From contig JAJOHG010000011.1 of assembly GCA_021029095.1 (NCBI GenBank), forward strand, positions 186,001 through 250,000: a stretch of 64,000 nucleotides of DNA, in the 5' to 3' direction. The position numbers and the translations under genes were made by a program. The stretch's first letter is position 1. The number at the start of each line of letters is the position of its first letter. Positions 11,835 through 20,814 of the stretch are shown here, piece after piece. The notes beneath the pieces are model-generated. The model did not search any database and was not told where the DNA came from. It worked only from the letters and a program-made list of their open reading frames with translations. The DNA is from Phellopilus nigrolimitatus (taxonomy: Eukaryota; Basidiomycota; Agaricomycetes; Hymenochaetales; Hymenochaetaceae).

Positions 11835-12780
11835 TGACACGCCCGGAGCGCCACCAGCTCCAGGGAAGCTGCCTGGAGCCCCCGGGCCACCAAGGAATCT
11901 GCCCGCACCCGGGAAGCTGCCTGCGCCAGGCACTCCACCTGCACCTGCAGATTGGTAGAACTTCTGCATGATTGGGCCCGCAATGCCTTTGAGCTCCTTC
12001 TGCTTCTTCTTGTACTCCTCCTTCAACACTTCCTGCAAGTTGTCGAGCCACAAAATCACCTCATTCACTGCGGTCTCGAGGCACATCTTGTTGTCCGCTC
12101 TGTCTGCATTGAACTTGTCCTTCACCTTCTCATCCGCGATCGAATTGTGCAGGTGGTACGCATAGGACTCGAGACCGTTCTTGGTAGTGATGCGCGAAGC
12201 GGCTCCCTCGTCCTCAGCTATAAAGAAAATATAATCAGAGTTTAATATGGATGATAGAACTGAGTATTTGCTTACCCTTGAACTTCTCAGTGTTGCTGAC
12301 CATACACTCAATCTCCTCCTTCATAAGATGACCCTTGTCGTTAGTGATCATGATGCGGTTCGACTTTCTGGTCATCTTATCCAAGGCAGACAGGTTAAGG
12401 ATACTGTTAGCATCGATGTTGAAGGTAACCTCAACCTGAGGAACACTGCACAGGTGGGTCACCAGAAAGCTTGATCTTGCCGAGGAGGTTGTTGTCCTTT
12501 GTGCGCACATGCTCGCCCTCGAAAGCCTGGATAAGGACACCGGACTGGCTGTCAGAGTATGTCGAGAAGATTTTGGACTTCATCGGGACAGTCGTGTTGC
12601 ACTTAATTAGCGCGGTCATGACACCACTGGCGGTCTCGATACTGAGCGAGAGCAGTGCGACATTGAGGAGGAGATTCTGAGTCTTCTCGGAAGTGTCACC
12701 GGTGAGGATGGTAGCCTGAACAGCGGCACCGTGCAAAGTCATGTTGCGAACAAACAAATTGATGATACACTGATGATGCA
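11835..12780 (-). pseudogene. Captured cytosolic Hsp70 C-terminal fragment
   Basis: Minus-strand frames cover the end of the ATPase domain through the substrate-binding domain and lid of an SSA-type Hsp70: [19 protein letters not shown], then [11 protein letters not shown] and [24 protein letters not shown] segments, then [39 protein letters not shown] and a GAPG-rich tail. The first about 380 residues are missing, a frameshift lies near 12450, and many conserved positions are changed. A retained intron (GTAAGC donor near 12279, TATAG acceptor near 12222) interrupts the EKFKG/EDEGAA junction, showing that the piece came from genomic DNA and not from a spliced transcript. It ends at 11835 without the usual EEVD terminus. 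Not functional. Confidence 0.88.
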
Positions 12781-13163
12781 CATTAAATTTTAGCTAAGTT
12801 CAATTTCCCACGCTCCGTCTGAGCGTTCTGACGGAAGCACCCAAAGTGTGGGAAAACACGTGACAAGTGATGACTCGCATGGAAATATGTGACAAGTGGC
12901 ACATGATGTGACTCATGATGATTTTCATTGCCACGTCACTTTGTCTTTTTCGCCACCATCATCCCCTCCCACTCTTACATTTGTTTTTCTCTTTTCTTTT
13001 GCTTTATTCTTTCTAGCCCTATCTCTGCGCGGCTAAGGGTGCCCAATTAGGAGCCGCTGCGCGAGTGGGGTAGTGCATGTTGAGCTATTATGCTTCCTTG
13101 TGTTTATAGTAAAGGTTTTTTTTATGATGCAATTTTTCCCTTTGCTTCGACTCACTGCCACGA

Positions 13164-13352
13164 GCCTGGGCAGAAAGATGGCTTTGAAGTTGCTTCATGC
13201 CTTAGCACTGAGGTTCGCTTCATGTGCCTGCTCGGGTGGTGATGGGTTTTCCCCCATGCTCCAACCACCGGCCTGGGCAGAAAGATGGCTTTGAAGTTGC
13301 TTCATGCCTTAGCACCGAGGTTAGCTTCGTGTGTCTGCTCGCACGGTGATGG
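13164..13352. repeat. Direct repeat, 107-bp period, two copies
   Basis: About 82 bp beginning GCCTGGGCAGAAAGATGGCT at 13164 recurs at 13271 with roughly seven substitutions. No coding function or recognised family. It lies between the Hsp70 fragment and the CBS/PB1 fragment in the nested element. Confidence 0.85.
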
Positions 13353-13539
13353 TCCCTCCGATTCATTGAATTTGTGTACTGTGTTCTGACACTCTGAGCA
13401 GCTCGAAAACAGGGTGTATGGCAATGTCGTTCTCACTTTCTCCGCCGCCGCCCGCCGCCCTACACACACTATGTCAAGCTCTCCCTCGTCTTCGGCGTTG
13501 GCGGCGCGGACGTGCCCTCCGTGAACACCGCCCTCCCTG

Positions 13540-14280
13540 GTGTGTCTGGGCTGCCCCTCCAGTCCGCAGGATGCGAAGCCGGCGCCCGCATCCTCGTCCA
13601 TCTCACCCCCGCGCGCACACCAGCTACCGACACCCACCGACGCCGGCCCCGCCGCAGTGCCCTTCGCCGCGCTCGCCGCGTCCAAACCGATCCTCATGCC
13701 CATCAGCACCAGGCCCTCAACAACAACGACCACCTCATCATCGAGCGGCCACGACGGCAACGAGTCGATGATCTCGGGCTCGAACGTCCCCATGGACCTC
13801 CACACGCTGCCGCCCTATCCCGATTCGCCGCTGCGGCACACGCGCTCGCCGGAGGTGGGTCCCAACGACTCGGCGTCCGTCATGGACGACGACAACAGGT
13901 CGGGCATCGACTTCCCGTCACTGCGCCGCGCGGGCACGGGCGGCGTGTCGAGCCTCGCACCGCCCGTGCCGATCGACAACGGCACGTACGTCTTCAAGTT
14001 CAGCACGCCCAGCAAGCGCATGCTCCGCTTCCAGGCGCACCACGACAACATCGAGCACCTGCGCGAGGTCATCGAGGGCAAGCTCGTGGCGGACCGTTCT
14101 TCGCGCCGCCGAAGCCCGACCCAGGCGCAGATGCGGACGCGGACGTGCCCCTCCCCGAGGGCCCGCGCGCGGACGACTTCCAGATGTACTACAAGGACGT
14201 GTCGGACGCGGTCAAGAGCGCGCCCCGCGCGGGTGTCGACTGCGTCGTGCTCTTCCTGCACGGCTGCGAGTTGTGGGTGG
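13540..14280 (+). pseudogene. Captured fragment of a CBS/PB1-domain protein (Mug70-like C-terminus)
   Basis: The frame opening near 13540 carries the disordered linker typical of this family (RHTRSPEVGPNDSASVMDDD) and the first half of a PB1 domain (GTYVFKFSTPSKRMLRFQAH, then NIEHLREVIEGKL). At about 14090 the reading frame shifts; the remainder (FFAPPKPDPGADADADVPLP, then VDCVVLFLHG) continues in another frame. The upstream CBS domains are absent. Family knowledge: fungal CBS/PB1 proteins are regulatory, of poorly known role. The frameshift and truncation make this a non-functional remnant. DNA directly upstream (13440-13540) also reads as protein-like sequence, but I could not place it. Confidence 0.7.
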
Positions 14281-14550
14281 TGCACAGCAAGGAGGACGCG
14301 GGCGCGAAGGCGGCGCCGAAGGCCAGTGCGCCGAAGCAGGCGCGCCATACCCGTCCCCGCCGACCTCGCCGCCGTCGACCGCCGCATCCGCATCCGCGGG
14401 GACAGACGACGCCGCAGAGAGCCCCAGCCCCGCGTCGAGCGAGGACAGCGCGCTCCCGACGTCGCCAAACAGCGCAGGCGCCGCGGCAGGCGGCAGCCCC
14501 CGCCGTACCCACACGAGCCCGCACACACGCCGTGCGCGGGCGCGGGCGCG

Positions 14551-14727
14551 GGTGCGTCGACCGCCGGGCAGTGGCTCATCGAGGACGACGAGGAGGACAG
14601 CGAGCGCGGGAGCGACGGCCTGAGCGACGCGCCGTCCGAGGACGTCGAGCTCGACCCGACCTTCGCGCGCATGGGCCGCTTCCCCGGCACGGTCAAGATC
14701 GTGGTCGAGGGCACGACGTTCTGGTGA
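14551..14727 (+). pseudogene. Captured N-terminal fragment of a BTB/POZ protein
   Basis: The frame gives an acidic linker (WLIEDDEEDSERGSDGLSDA) followed by FPGTVKIVVEGTTFW, the characteristic first strand of fungal BTB domains of the VEGTTFW-x-HK type. The homology stops at 14725 with a natural splice donor (TTCTG|GTGAGC), so the fragment ends at or just past an exon border. The rest of the BTB domain is missing. This is a different BTB family from the gene at 4500-6951. Confidence 0.6.
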
Positions 14728-14889
14728 GCAGAGCAGGCGGCGGGGGCAGGGACGAGGACGCGATGGCGATGATGGTCGTGCTGGACGACGAGAAGCGCGC
14801 GGGCACGGCGTACTACGAGACCGTGCACCGCCCAACGGGCCGCGCACCGCACGCGCGAGACGGGCGCGTCGAGGCAAGTTCAGGGCGAG

Positions 14890-15090
14890 ATCCGGCGGGA
14901 AGAAAACGCAAACGCACCTTGGTCTTGTCCTTTTCGGCTCCTTGTCCTTCTTCTCTGCCTTCGCCCTGGGGCGAAGGCAGCCTGGCACATCTTGGTGCGA
15001 TCGATCTCGGTCTGGTTGCGGTGCGCGGTCGACGATGCCGTGCTGGTGCTTTACGGTGCGGCACGCGCGCTTCTTTGAGGCCTCGTGCGC
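14890..15090 (-). pseudogene. Captured fragment of ribosomal protein eL24 (C-terminal part)
   Basis: The minus strand is clearly similar, at the DNA level, to the eL24 fragment at 59440-59850: both share the stretch encoding KDKTKV followed by FLPAG and the Asn-Gln-Thr-Glu-Ile-Asp-Arg region. In this copy several indels put the similarity in different frames. Only about 65 codons are represented. eL24 is a 60S subunit protein; this remnant cannot encode it. Confidence 0.75.
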
Positions 15091-15344
15091 TAGGCCTAGC
15101 TCTTGCTTTTTTGGCTGAAGGCTTTTATTTGCTCGTCTTCTTGCGTTCGATCAACCCCCATATGCAAACCCTCCAACATATGATGGCCCATCGGGGCGCT
15201 TGCGCGACCCGCTCAAACACTTGATGGCACCCATATACCCCGCCGCGCCAGATTGGCGCGGCGGGCACGTCGGCTGCGAGCACACCCAATTATGCTGCTC
15301 TTCTCCTGTCTTCTCATCATCACTTTGCCGACAACAATCATTTA

Positions 15345-17890
15345 ATCACCCCTGCTTCGTCTGTGTACACTATCTCTCCTGCATCCTCTTCATTTTCACA
15401 ATCCTCACACCCCTCATCCTCTGACTCGCAACTTGTGTTGCCTCAGGCTCCGAAACCGCAACCTGCTCCAAAGGTACCTCCGGCAAAAGCAAATTACGTG
15501 GAGTCACTCGTCGGTGAGTCTAAGCATTTACGACACGGCTTCTTTCGCGATGTGTGTCTGATTATTCCTGTATTAGATCAAGTCGTGCTTCTCCTTCTTC
15601 GACACCTTCATTCCCCGGAAAAGCGCCTCGTCGTCCGCAATCTCCTTCCGTAGGAGCTCAATTTGCTGGAGTTCTCGCTTCGAAAGATAGTCTTGCCGAG
15701 AGCGCTCACGGAGGGTCGGCATGGCGGCTACTCGCGCAGCGGCATCGTCTGCGAGTTGTCGACGCTGGGCAGCTTCTGCGGCTACGCCCTTCGTAGACCG
15801 GTCCTCAACTACTTTCTTCGTGCGGTCCTTGTCGCGCTCGTGCATCCGATCCGCAAACGCGTCCCGCTCGTCTAAATCTCTCCGTCTTTCGTGCTCTCTC
15901 CTCTCGTCCTCATCTTCAAGCAGCTCTGTATCATCCTCTCCCACGTCCGGCTCTCTTCCCCTTGGCTCTTCCTCGTCACCCTTCCATCGCTTCCGCGCAA
16001 CCTCTTCGTCGCTTTCCCACCCCCTTCCGTTCGTCTCACGTTTCCTTGCATGACGCTCCTTCTTGCTTTTGTCCTTTCCTTTCTCCTTAGATCTTCCTTT
16101 GTCCTTCTTGGGTACGGTGATGCTGCCGTCCGTGCCATCCTCATCCTCAACGAACGAGTACTTCTGCGCCTGAAGCGCTTTCGCTTCCTTCTCGGCTTGC
16201 TTGCGTGCTACATCGGCCGCGTTCTTGTGTTTACTCTTCCGGGGCACACGAACGAAGACTGGCGACCCGAATGCATTCCGGTGGTCTTTGCAACATCCAC
16301 GCAAATCTTGGTGGCAAAACAACAGCCACCCTCTCTACCCTGCCAACCACAGGCTATACAAAGACGTTCGGTTCCTCTCCCGTCACCCTGCTCACCATCA
16401 ACGCAGCACTCCCCTCTGCCGCCTGACCCGCCACGCGTCGCATCCAGCTTTTTGAACGAGCACTTTGCGAACGCCACGATTGTCGCCGAAAAGGACCTCG
16501 TGCCAATCAAAACGTTCGTACGCGAAGTACTCCGACGTTCGCGCATGACATGCAGCGTCTTGCAGTCTGCGCTGTGCTACATCGAAGGGGTACGAAAGAA
16601 GGTGTCAGAGATGGCAGAGAAGGAGAAGCAAGGTTTTGGTATCAGGGCCGAACCGGAGTTGGGTGATAGGATCGTGAGGGATGACAAGGAAGCGAATGCC
16701 TCGTCGTATGTGAATAACCTCTTGGATATTTCCGCGCTCGGCGGCCTCCCGACGGAGCTCATGCCTACGGAACTGTACGACTTGAGTAACATGCCGGTGG
16801 TCCTCCAGGTCGGCGCTTCGCAGCTGTCATGCGACACGCTTCTGCAAGCGGAAGCACCGAAAGACGCCCGAGCCTCGAAGTTCTTGCAAGACCGATGCTA
16901 CTCGAACCGCGCGTGGGCCAAACTCTCCGGGCTTCCCCTGCGGGAAATCAGCAGCTGCGAACGCGCTCTCGGAGACGCGCTTGAGTGGCGTCTGTGGGTC
17001 GGTAAAGCTGCTTTTGGATTTGCGACTAACACCGGACTTTCTCCGATTTTAGAATGGCAGAACCGCCCCGCATCCGTGAACTCCCTCTCACCACCGAAAC
17101 GTAAGTGTTTCTCCTCCGTCGGCGCTGTCCATCAGACTCTCCAACTTTGTCTCTATGTTTTATAATTGACCTGTGTCTGTACACTTACTGACGCACCATT
17201 TCCCATTCTCTGATCGACAGGGTCAACAACCCAATGGCGCTCTGGGCATCTCGGTGACCCTGAGGAAGGCTCGCGTTCGATCATGCGCACGTCGGCGTCG
17301 CCTGCTGTGCGTGCGTCGTCAAATATGCCAAGCATGCCAAGCCCGCCGCTGTCGGATTCTGGCGCAAGTCCAGAGGTTGAGCGCGTGCTGCCTCTGCTGC
17401 AGCGTGCGCGGGTGTCGAATAGGACGCTCAGGTGTGCGGTCACGTTGCTAGAAGAGTCGGCGTTCAGGAGCGTGCTCCCGTGGTATTGCTCCCCCGGATC
17501 GCTGCCGTTTTCCTTCGCAGGCCCTCCTCTTGCGGTCAATGCTGTGCGTCAGAGCGCCGCTCAAAGCGGCCAACTGACGATGCTGTCAATCCCGCTCGCT
17601 TCGCAGATGCCAAGCACGTTGAACTCGTTTTCGTCCGATATGAACTTCATTGCACTAGACGAGCCGACACCGCGCTTCTCTTACTCGCCCATGTCCCTCG
17701 TCGAGCCAACCTTGACACCCCGAGCACGGTCTTCAGCGCCTCGTGGTCGCCTGCGCACAGCACTAGCTCGTCGGACGAGTCCGAGTCCGGCTCGAGCGGT
17801 GGGTCCATCGCAATGCCCCCAGACGTGCTTCGCGCGTTTGCGCCGGGATCCGCAGCCAGCTTCAGTGTCCAGCGCGCCGCCGTGTTGCGC
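15345..17890 (+). pseudogene. Captured Pho85-type (Pcl) cyclin gene, rearranged
   Basis: The main block (about 16430-17100) encodes a cyclin box: SSFLNEHFANATIVAEKDLV, TFVREVLRRSRMTCSVLQSA, then KFLQDRCYSNRAWAKLSGLP and EISSCERALGDALEWRLWVG. These are the signature segments of basidiomycete Pcl cyclins, partners of Pho85/CDK5-type kinases. After a probable intron, the C-terminal part appears near 17640-17715 (LDEPTPRFSYSPMSLVEPTL). A candidate N-terminal exon (ending KANYVESLV before a GTGAGT donor at 15513) lies upstream of the antisense DHX16 fragment, which would then interrupt the gene. Internal frame changes and the interruption argue against function, though the cyclin box itself stays open. 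How much of the upstream part belongs to the cyclin is an inference. Confidence 0.65.
15573..16262 (-). pseudogene. Captured N-terminal fragment of a DHX16/Prp2 DEAH-box splicing helicase
   Basis: The minus-strand frame reads RKSKHKNAADVARKQAEKEA, a long charged stretch with KKDKGRSKEKGKDKSKKERH, and LRERSRQDYLSKRELQQIEL followed by LRKEIADDEALFRGMKVSKK. That last block is the conserved segment preceding the helicase core in DHX16/Prp2 proteins. The helicase domains are absent, so only the regulatory N-terminal region was captured. The frame is open but has no convincing start or downstream exons. It lies antisense to, and apparently within, the cyclin fragment. Confidence 0.72.
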
Positions 17891-18548
17891 ATGAGCGCTC
17901 TCTGAAACGAGTACGCGAAGACCGCCGGTGGCGACGCGGGGCTCAGGTGCTTCCCGCCCGCGGGTGGGCTGGTGCGTCCCTTCTCCGACCCGTCGGGTCG
18001 ACCCTGCATCATTGATCACACAGAACACCAAATATGGTGACCGTGCTCTTGTCCTCAGAGTGCCCCGAATGAGCGTCCATTCGCCGCTCTCAAGTAGCAT
18101 GTAACCTATGCTCAGTCCTGGATGATGACGACTTGCCCCTCCCCTGCAGCCTCCCGCTCCCTCATATATGTAGTAGCTGAATGTACCTATGTAGCTTGCA
18201 GCTGCAATATAGTATATTCCTCACAATAGCACCACCTGAAGTTTCTGAATGGGCAAAAAAGAAAAGCAAAATAACTGCCTGACCACCTGCAGCAATATTT
18301 CCCCTACTCATATATCTACTGTCCGACCATGCTACATAATTATAAGAGTACTAACTTCACTATGGAACCCTAACACACTACCTCGCTACAAACCCTAAGA
18401 CAACTAAACTACACTATGACAACTACGCAACTATGCACTACCTTGCTAAGGTGAGTTCTGTAGCGCTAGGAAGTTGATAGCAAACTATTCACCGCTATGT
18501 TGCTATGGTAACTTGGTAGTGCTACCAAGTGTCGGCTAGTTTTTTAAG
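17891..18548. other. Right subterminal region of the nested element
   Basis: No gene recognised. After the cyclin remnant, AT-richer DNA from about 18230 carries repeated words of the form CACTACCTNGCTA and CAACTA, related by inversion to the left subterminal motifs. It ends in the 11-bp inverted repeat at 18549-18559. Confidence 0.55.
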
Positions 18549-18965
18549 GTTTCCTGATGAAGCATGCCGCTGGATCACGATTGCGATTATTTTACACAAT
18601 CTCGTCATAGACGTTGAGGGGACGAATGCAGCAGAATACTTTGCTGCTGAACATGAAGAGGTCCGGGAGACACAGAGAGGTGACAGGGGTGATGGGCAAG
18701 GTGATGTGCCAGCAGATTTGAACGAGAGGGAAGGTGAAGAAAAGAGGCAGAGACTTATCGCAGAACTTCTGGTATTCCGCAGAATGCAGCAGTAATGATT
18801 TATATACCATGACATTGGATATACAGGATATAGCAATAGGCTGATGATAAGATATAGTAGTGGCTAAGGGGTATGCGGAAGCAAGAAGATAGGAAAATAA
18901 ATCTTGTCGAAGTCTCGAAGGTAATAAGTAGTGTTCGGTTTGTTCGTCAAAGGCAAAGAGCACAT

Positions 18966-20591
18966 CTAAATGGTTTCGGAGACACGGTGGTCAAGTACGG
19001 AGAGTGCTTGAATGATTTCCTTGTCACGGTTGTTCACCTGAAGCAATGTCTGGCGGTATTCCTCCTTTGAAAAGATTTGGTCATCGTAGTCACGACGAGC
19101 TGAGGAACGTCTGCGTTCGTTTAGTTCCTGCTGGCGAATTAGCGACTCACGCTCACGCACAACCACATCACGATCGGACTGCTTAAGCTTTTGCTTCTTG
19201 TATGCGCTCTCCTCGACCATGCGTTCTTTCACCATTTCCATGCTCCTCCTATTATTATTCATATTTATTTGCTTGAATTTACAATGAAAATAATCACGTA
19301 CTCGTGCACATCAACAAAGCGATCATCAAACGAGTGTTTCTGTGGAAGTCGGGTGACTGTCTTCTCTGCATTCTCCATTGCGGATGCAAGAGCAGAGTTC
19401 CGAGCGGGAGTTGAGCTCTGAGTCGGAAGCTGCTGCGAAGACGGAGGCTCCTGATTTTCATTATTGGCGGAGGCAGGAGTATGTAGCAGATCAATGCGAC
19501 GGTGTGGAGGTACTTCCGGGAGTGCAACGTTGGACGAGCGCTCACCAAGGATAGAACGGGGCAGAGTGAAACTAAAATTCAAAAACGGACTGTTAGGAAC
19601 GTTATCAGCTTCACAGAAATGTGGAACTGACTGTGACTCCAAGGATTCAGGTGGCTCGAGAGCAGGATCAATGAGATGGTCATTATGAATGTCTGCAGCT
19701 TCATTCGGATGATAATTTGCGGGCGGCTGAAAGTATGTGATTTTTCGACCTCCTGGACCAACACCCATAGCAACTGCTGGAGGACAGGAGTTCGGGCGTG
19801 TCGATAGAAGGCGATGTAGCGAAGGGAAGAACGGAAAAGACTTCGTAATTTGTTCTATTGTTATTCAATGAAGACGAGTCCAGTAAAAAAGTATTTATTC
19901 AGCTCACCCCATATGTTGCGTGCCTCACGCGTCGTCGTAATGTCTGGTCCATCCTTTCCAACGTAGCAGCTTGACACCTGGTCAACACCACTGTCCTGAC
20001 CTTCGGCACCAACACCTTGCCCGGTCTGCTGCAAAAGCATATCGTGCTCTCTGTACATCTTAAACAGTCTATACATTATGTCAGTCAATTCACGGACACC
20101 ATAAATGCTCACAGGCAAGACCATCACACTCGGTCGACCCTTCACCTCGTCCTTCGTCTGCGTGGTGGTATGCAGATTTTTGCGAAGACGTTTGCCGGCA
20201 AGATGATTTTGCTCGAGGTCGAATCGTCCGACACTATTGATAACGTGAAGGCAAAGATTATAAGAGTACTTACGAGTCAATTTTTTTCTTGATTTTGTCT
20301 CCTGTCGCGGCCACGTTCGTTTGAGCAAGCTGTGGCAGCAGTTTCTCGCCGATGCGCCTGCATGCCGCAACCTTGCGTTCACCATTTGATTTCTATTAAA
20401 AAAGGTTAGAATATGATAAAAGCACATTAATTTAGTCTACATACCTCTCCTACTTCCTTACCGCAAAGAATCTTGCGGTTTTCAGTTGACTCGAGCTCCG
20501 CGATAAGCTGCCACGTCAAAAAATGGCTGGCATGGCTCCAGTGGATGGGCGGCAGGCCGGTCTTAGCTGAGACCTTGTTCGTGTTCAGCAT
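18966..20591 (-). CDS. Harbinger accessory DNA-binding-type protein
   Basis: Five exons (20591-20445, 20392-20274, 20068-19908, 19854-19302, 19248-18966) join in frame to about 420 aa. The N-terminus ([20 protein letters not shown], then [13 protein letters not shown]) resembles a SANT/Myb or trihelix-type unit, followed by [20 protein letters not shown]. The middle has [16 protein letters not shown] and [17 protein letters not shown], then [15 protein letters not shown]. The C-terminus is a charged coiled coil ([20 protein letters not shown]). Family knowledge: PIF/Harbinger elements encode a Myb-like partner that binds TIRs and helps import the transposase. Its place at the right end, convergent with the transposase, fits. 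It appears intact. Intron 2 is 205 bp because it holds a ubiquitin fragment. The function is inferred from context. Confidence 0.82.
20134..20259 (+). pseudogene. Polyubiquitin fragment inside an intron of the accessory gene
   Basis: The plus strand encodes the end of one ubiquitin unit ([12 protein letters not shown]) directly followed by the start of the next ([20 protein letters not shown], then [10 protein letters not shown]). A junction between two units proves a polyubiquitin source. Several residues differ from the nearly invariant family sequence ([12 protein letters not shown] where [12 protein letters not shown] is usual), so it is decaying. It sits antisense in the 20273-20069 intron, which leaves the accessory protein frame untouched. 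Confidence 0.9.
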
Positions 20592-20748
20592 TGTGAGAAA
20601 GGAAGAAAAAAAAAGCAGTAGAACTAGAATAAAAGCCGACAAGTAGACTAGAAAGAGCGACACAGCGAGTGCGAGGAGGACACGGTCAGAGTACAGGCGA
20701 TGTGCGTCTGTAACGCCGCTGTAACGTCTGCTTGCCGCGCTGAATAAT

Positions 20749-20811
20749 CCTTACCTTTCTGGGTAGCCGACAGGAACGGAACGACGTTCCATTCCTATGT
20801 TGAACGTCCCT
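20749..20811. repeat. Right terminal inverted repeat of the Harbinger element
   Basis: Exact 63-bp inverted match to 8630-8692, followed by the ACT duplication at 20812-20814. Confidence 0.95.
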
Positions 20812-20814
20812 ACT

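Larger units (their letters stand above)
9901..18559. mobile_element. Nested non-autonomous element carrying many captured gene fragments
   Basis: The ends are an 11-bp perfect inverted repeat, CATCAGGAAAC at 9901-9911 and its complement at 18549-18559, flanked by AA on both sides. The boundaries are independently fixed because joining outside them restores the transposase frame. The 8.66 kb has no transposase of its own. Subterminal DNA at both ends is rich in related TAGC/GTAGT-type words (for example GTGTTTAGC four times near 9969-10008). Inside are two MITEs, a candidate hAT-like segment, a 107-bp-period repeat, and fragments of Hsp70, a CBS/PB1 protein, a BTB protein, eL24, DHX16/Prp2 and a Pcl cyclin on both strands. 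I cannot assign a superfamily: the 2-bp duplication excludes typical hAT (8 bp) and the TIR does not begin CACTA. Multi-fragment cargo recalls Pack-type elements or Helitrons, but TIRs argue against a Helitron. Confidence 0.75.
8811..18795 (+). pseudogene. PIF/Harbinger DDE transposase, split by an 8.66-kb insertion
   Basis: Exon 1 (8811-9503) and exon 2 (9556-9900), separated by a 52-bp intron, are followed by the C-terminal exon part only at 18562-18795. Together they would give about 423 aa, normal for the family (DDE_Tnp_4-like). Exon 1 has a helix-turn-helix-like segment (YGNGASIQDIAREAGISEGS) and the first catalytic Asp (MYDGTIV). Exon 2 has the second Asp (GSAHDATAF) and the third acidic residue (RSEHCMGALKGRF). 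The C-terminal helix (ACRWITIAIILHNLVID) lies beyond the insertion. Reading from base 9900 to 18562 restores V-K-A-C-R-W in frame, placing the insertion with a 2-bp AA duplication. As it stands, translation past 9900 meets a stop within about 10 codons, removing the C-terminal helix. Confidence 0.9.
8630..20811. mobile_element. PIF/Harbinger-type DNA transposon, 12.2 kb, with a nested insertion
   Basis: A perfect 63-bp inverted repeat occurs at 8630-8692 and 20749-20811, beginning AGGGACGTTCAACATAGG. It is flanked on both sides by ACT (8627-8629 and 20812-20814), a 3-bp duplication of the size expected for PIF/Harbinger elements. Inside, a DDE transposase gene runs rightward from the left end and a second gene with a Trp-containing DNA-binding-like N-terminus runs leftward from the right end; this two-gene layout is known for the superfamily. 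Removing the nested 8.66-kb insertion (9901-18559) leaves about 3.5 kb, a normal size for such an element. Identical TIRs suggest recent mobility of the host element. The nested insertion breaks the transposase, so this copy cannot supply it. Confidence 0.9.

Noticed and set aside
9901..18559. Helitron interpretation of the gene-fragment-rich element
   Set aside because: The ends are inverted repeats with duplicated AA; no TC start, CTRR end with hairpin, or A/T insertion target fits.
20017..20292. Ubiquitin-fusion gene on the plus strand
   Set aside because: Only 42 ubiquitin codons are present, with several substitutions at invariant sites, and the frame outside them is antisense intron or exon DNA of the accessory gene.
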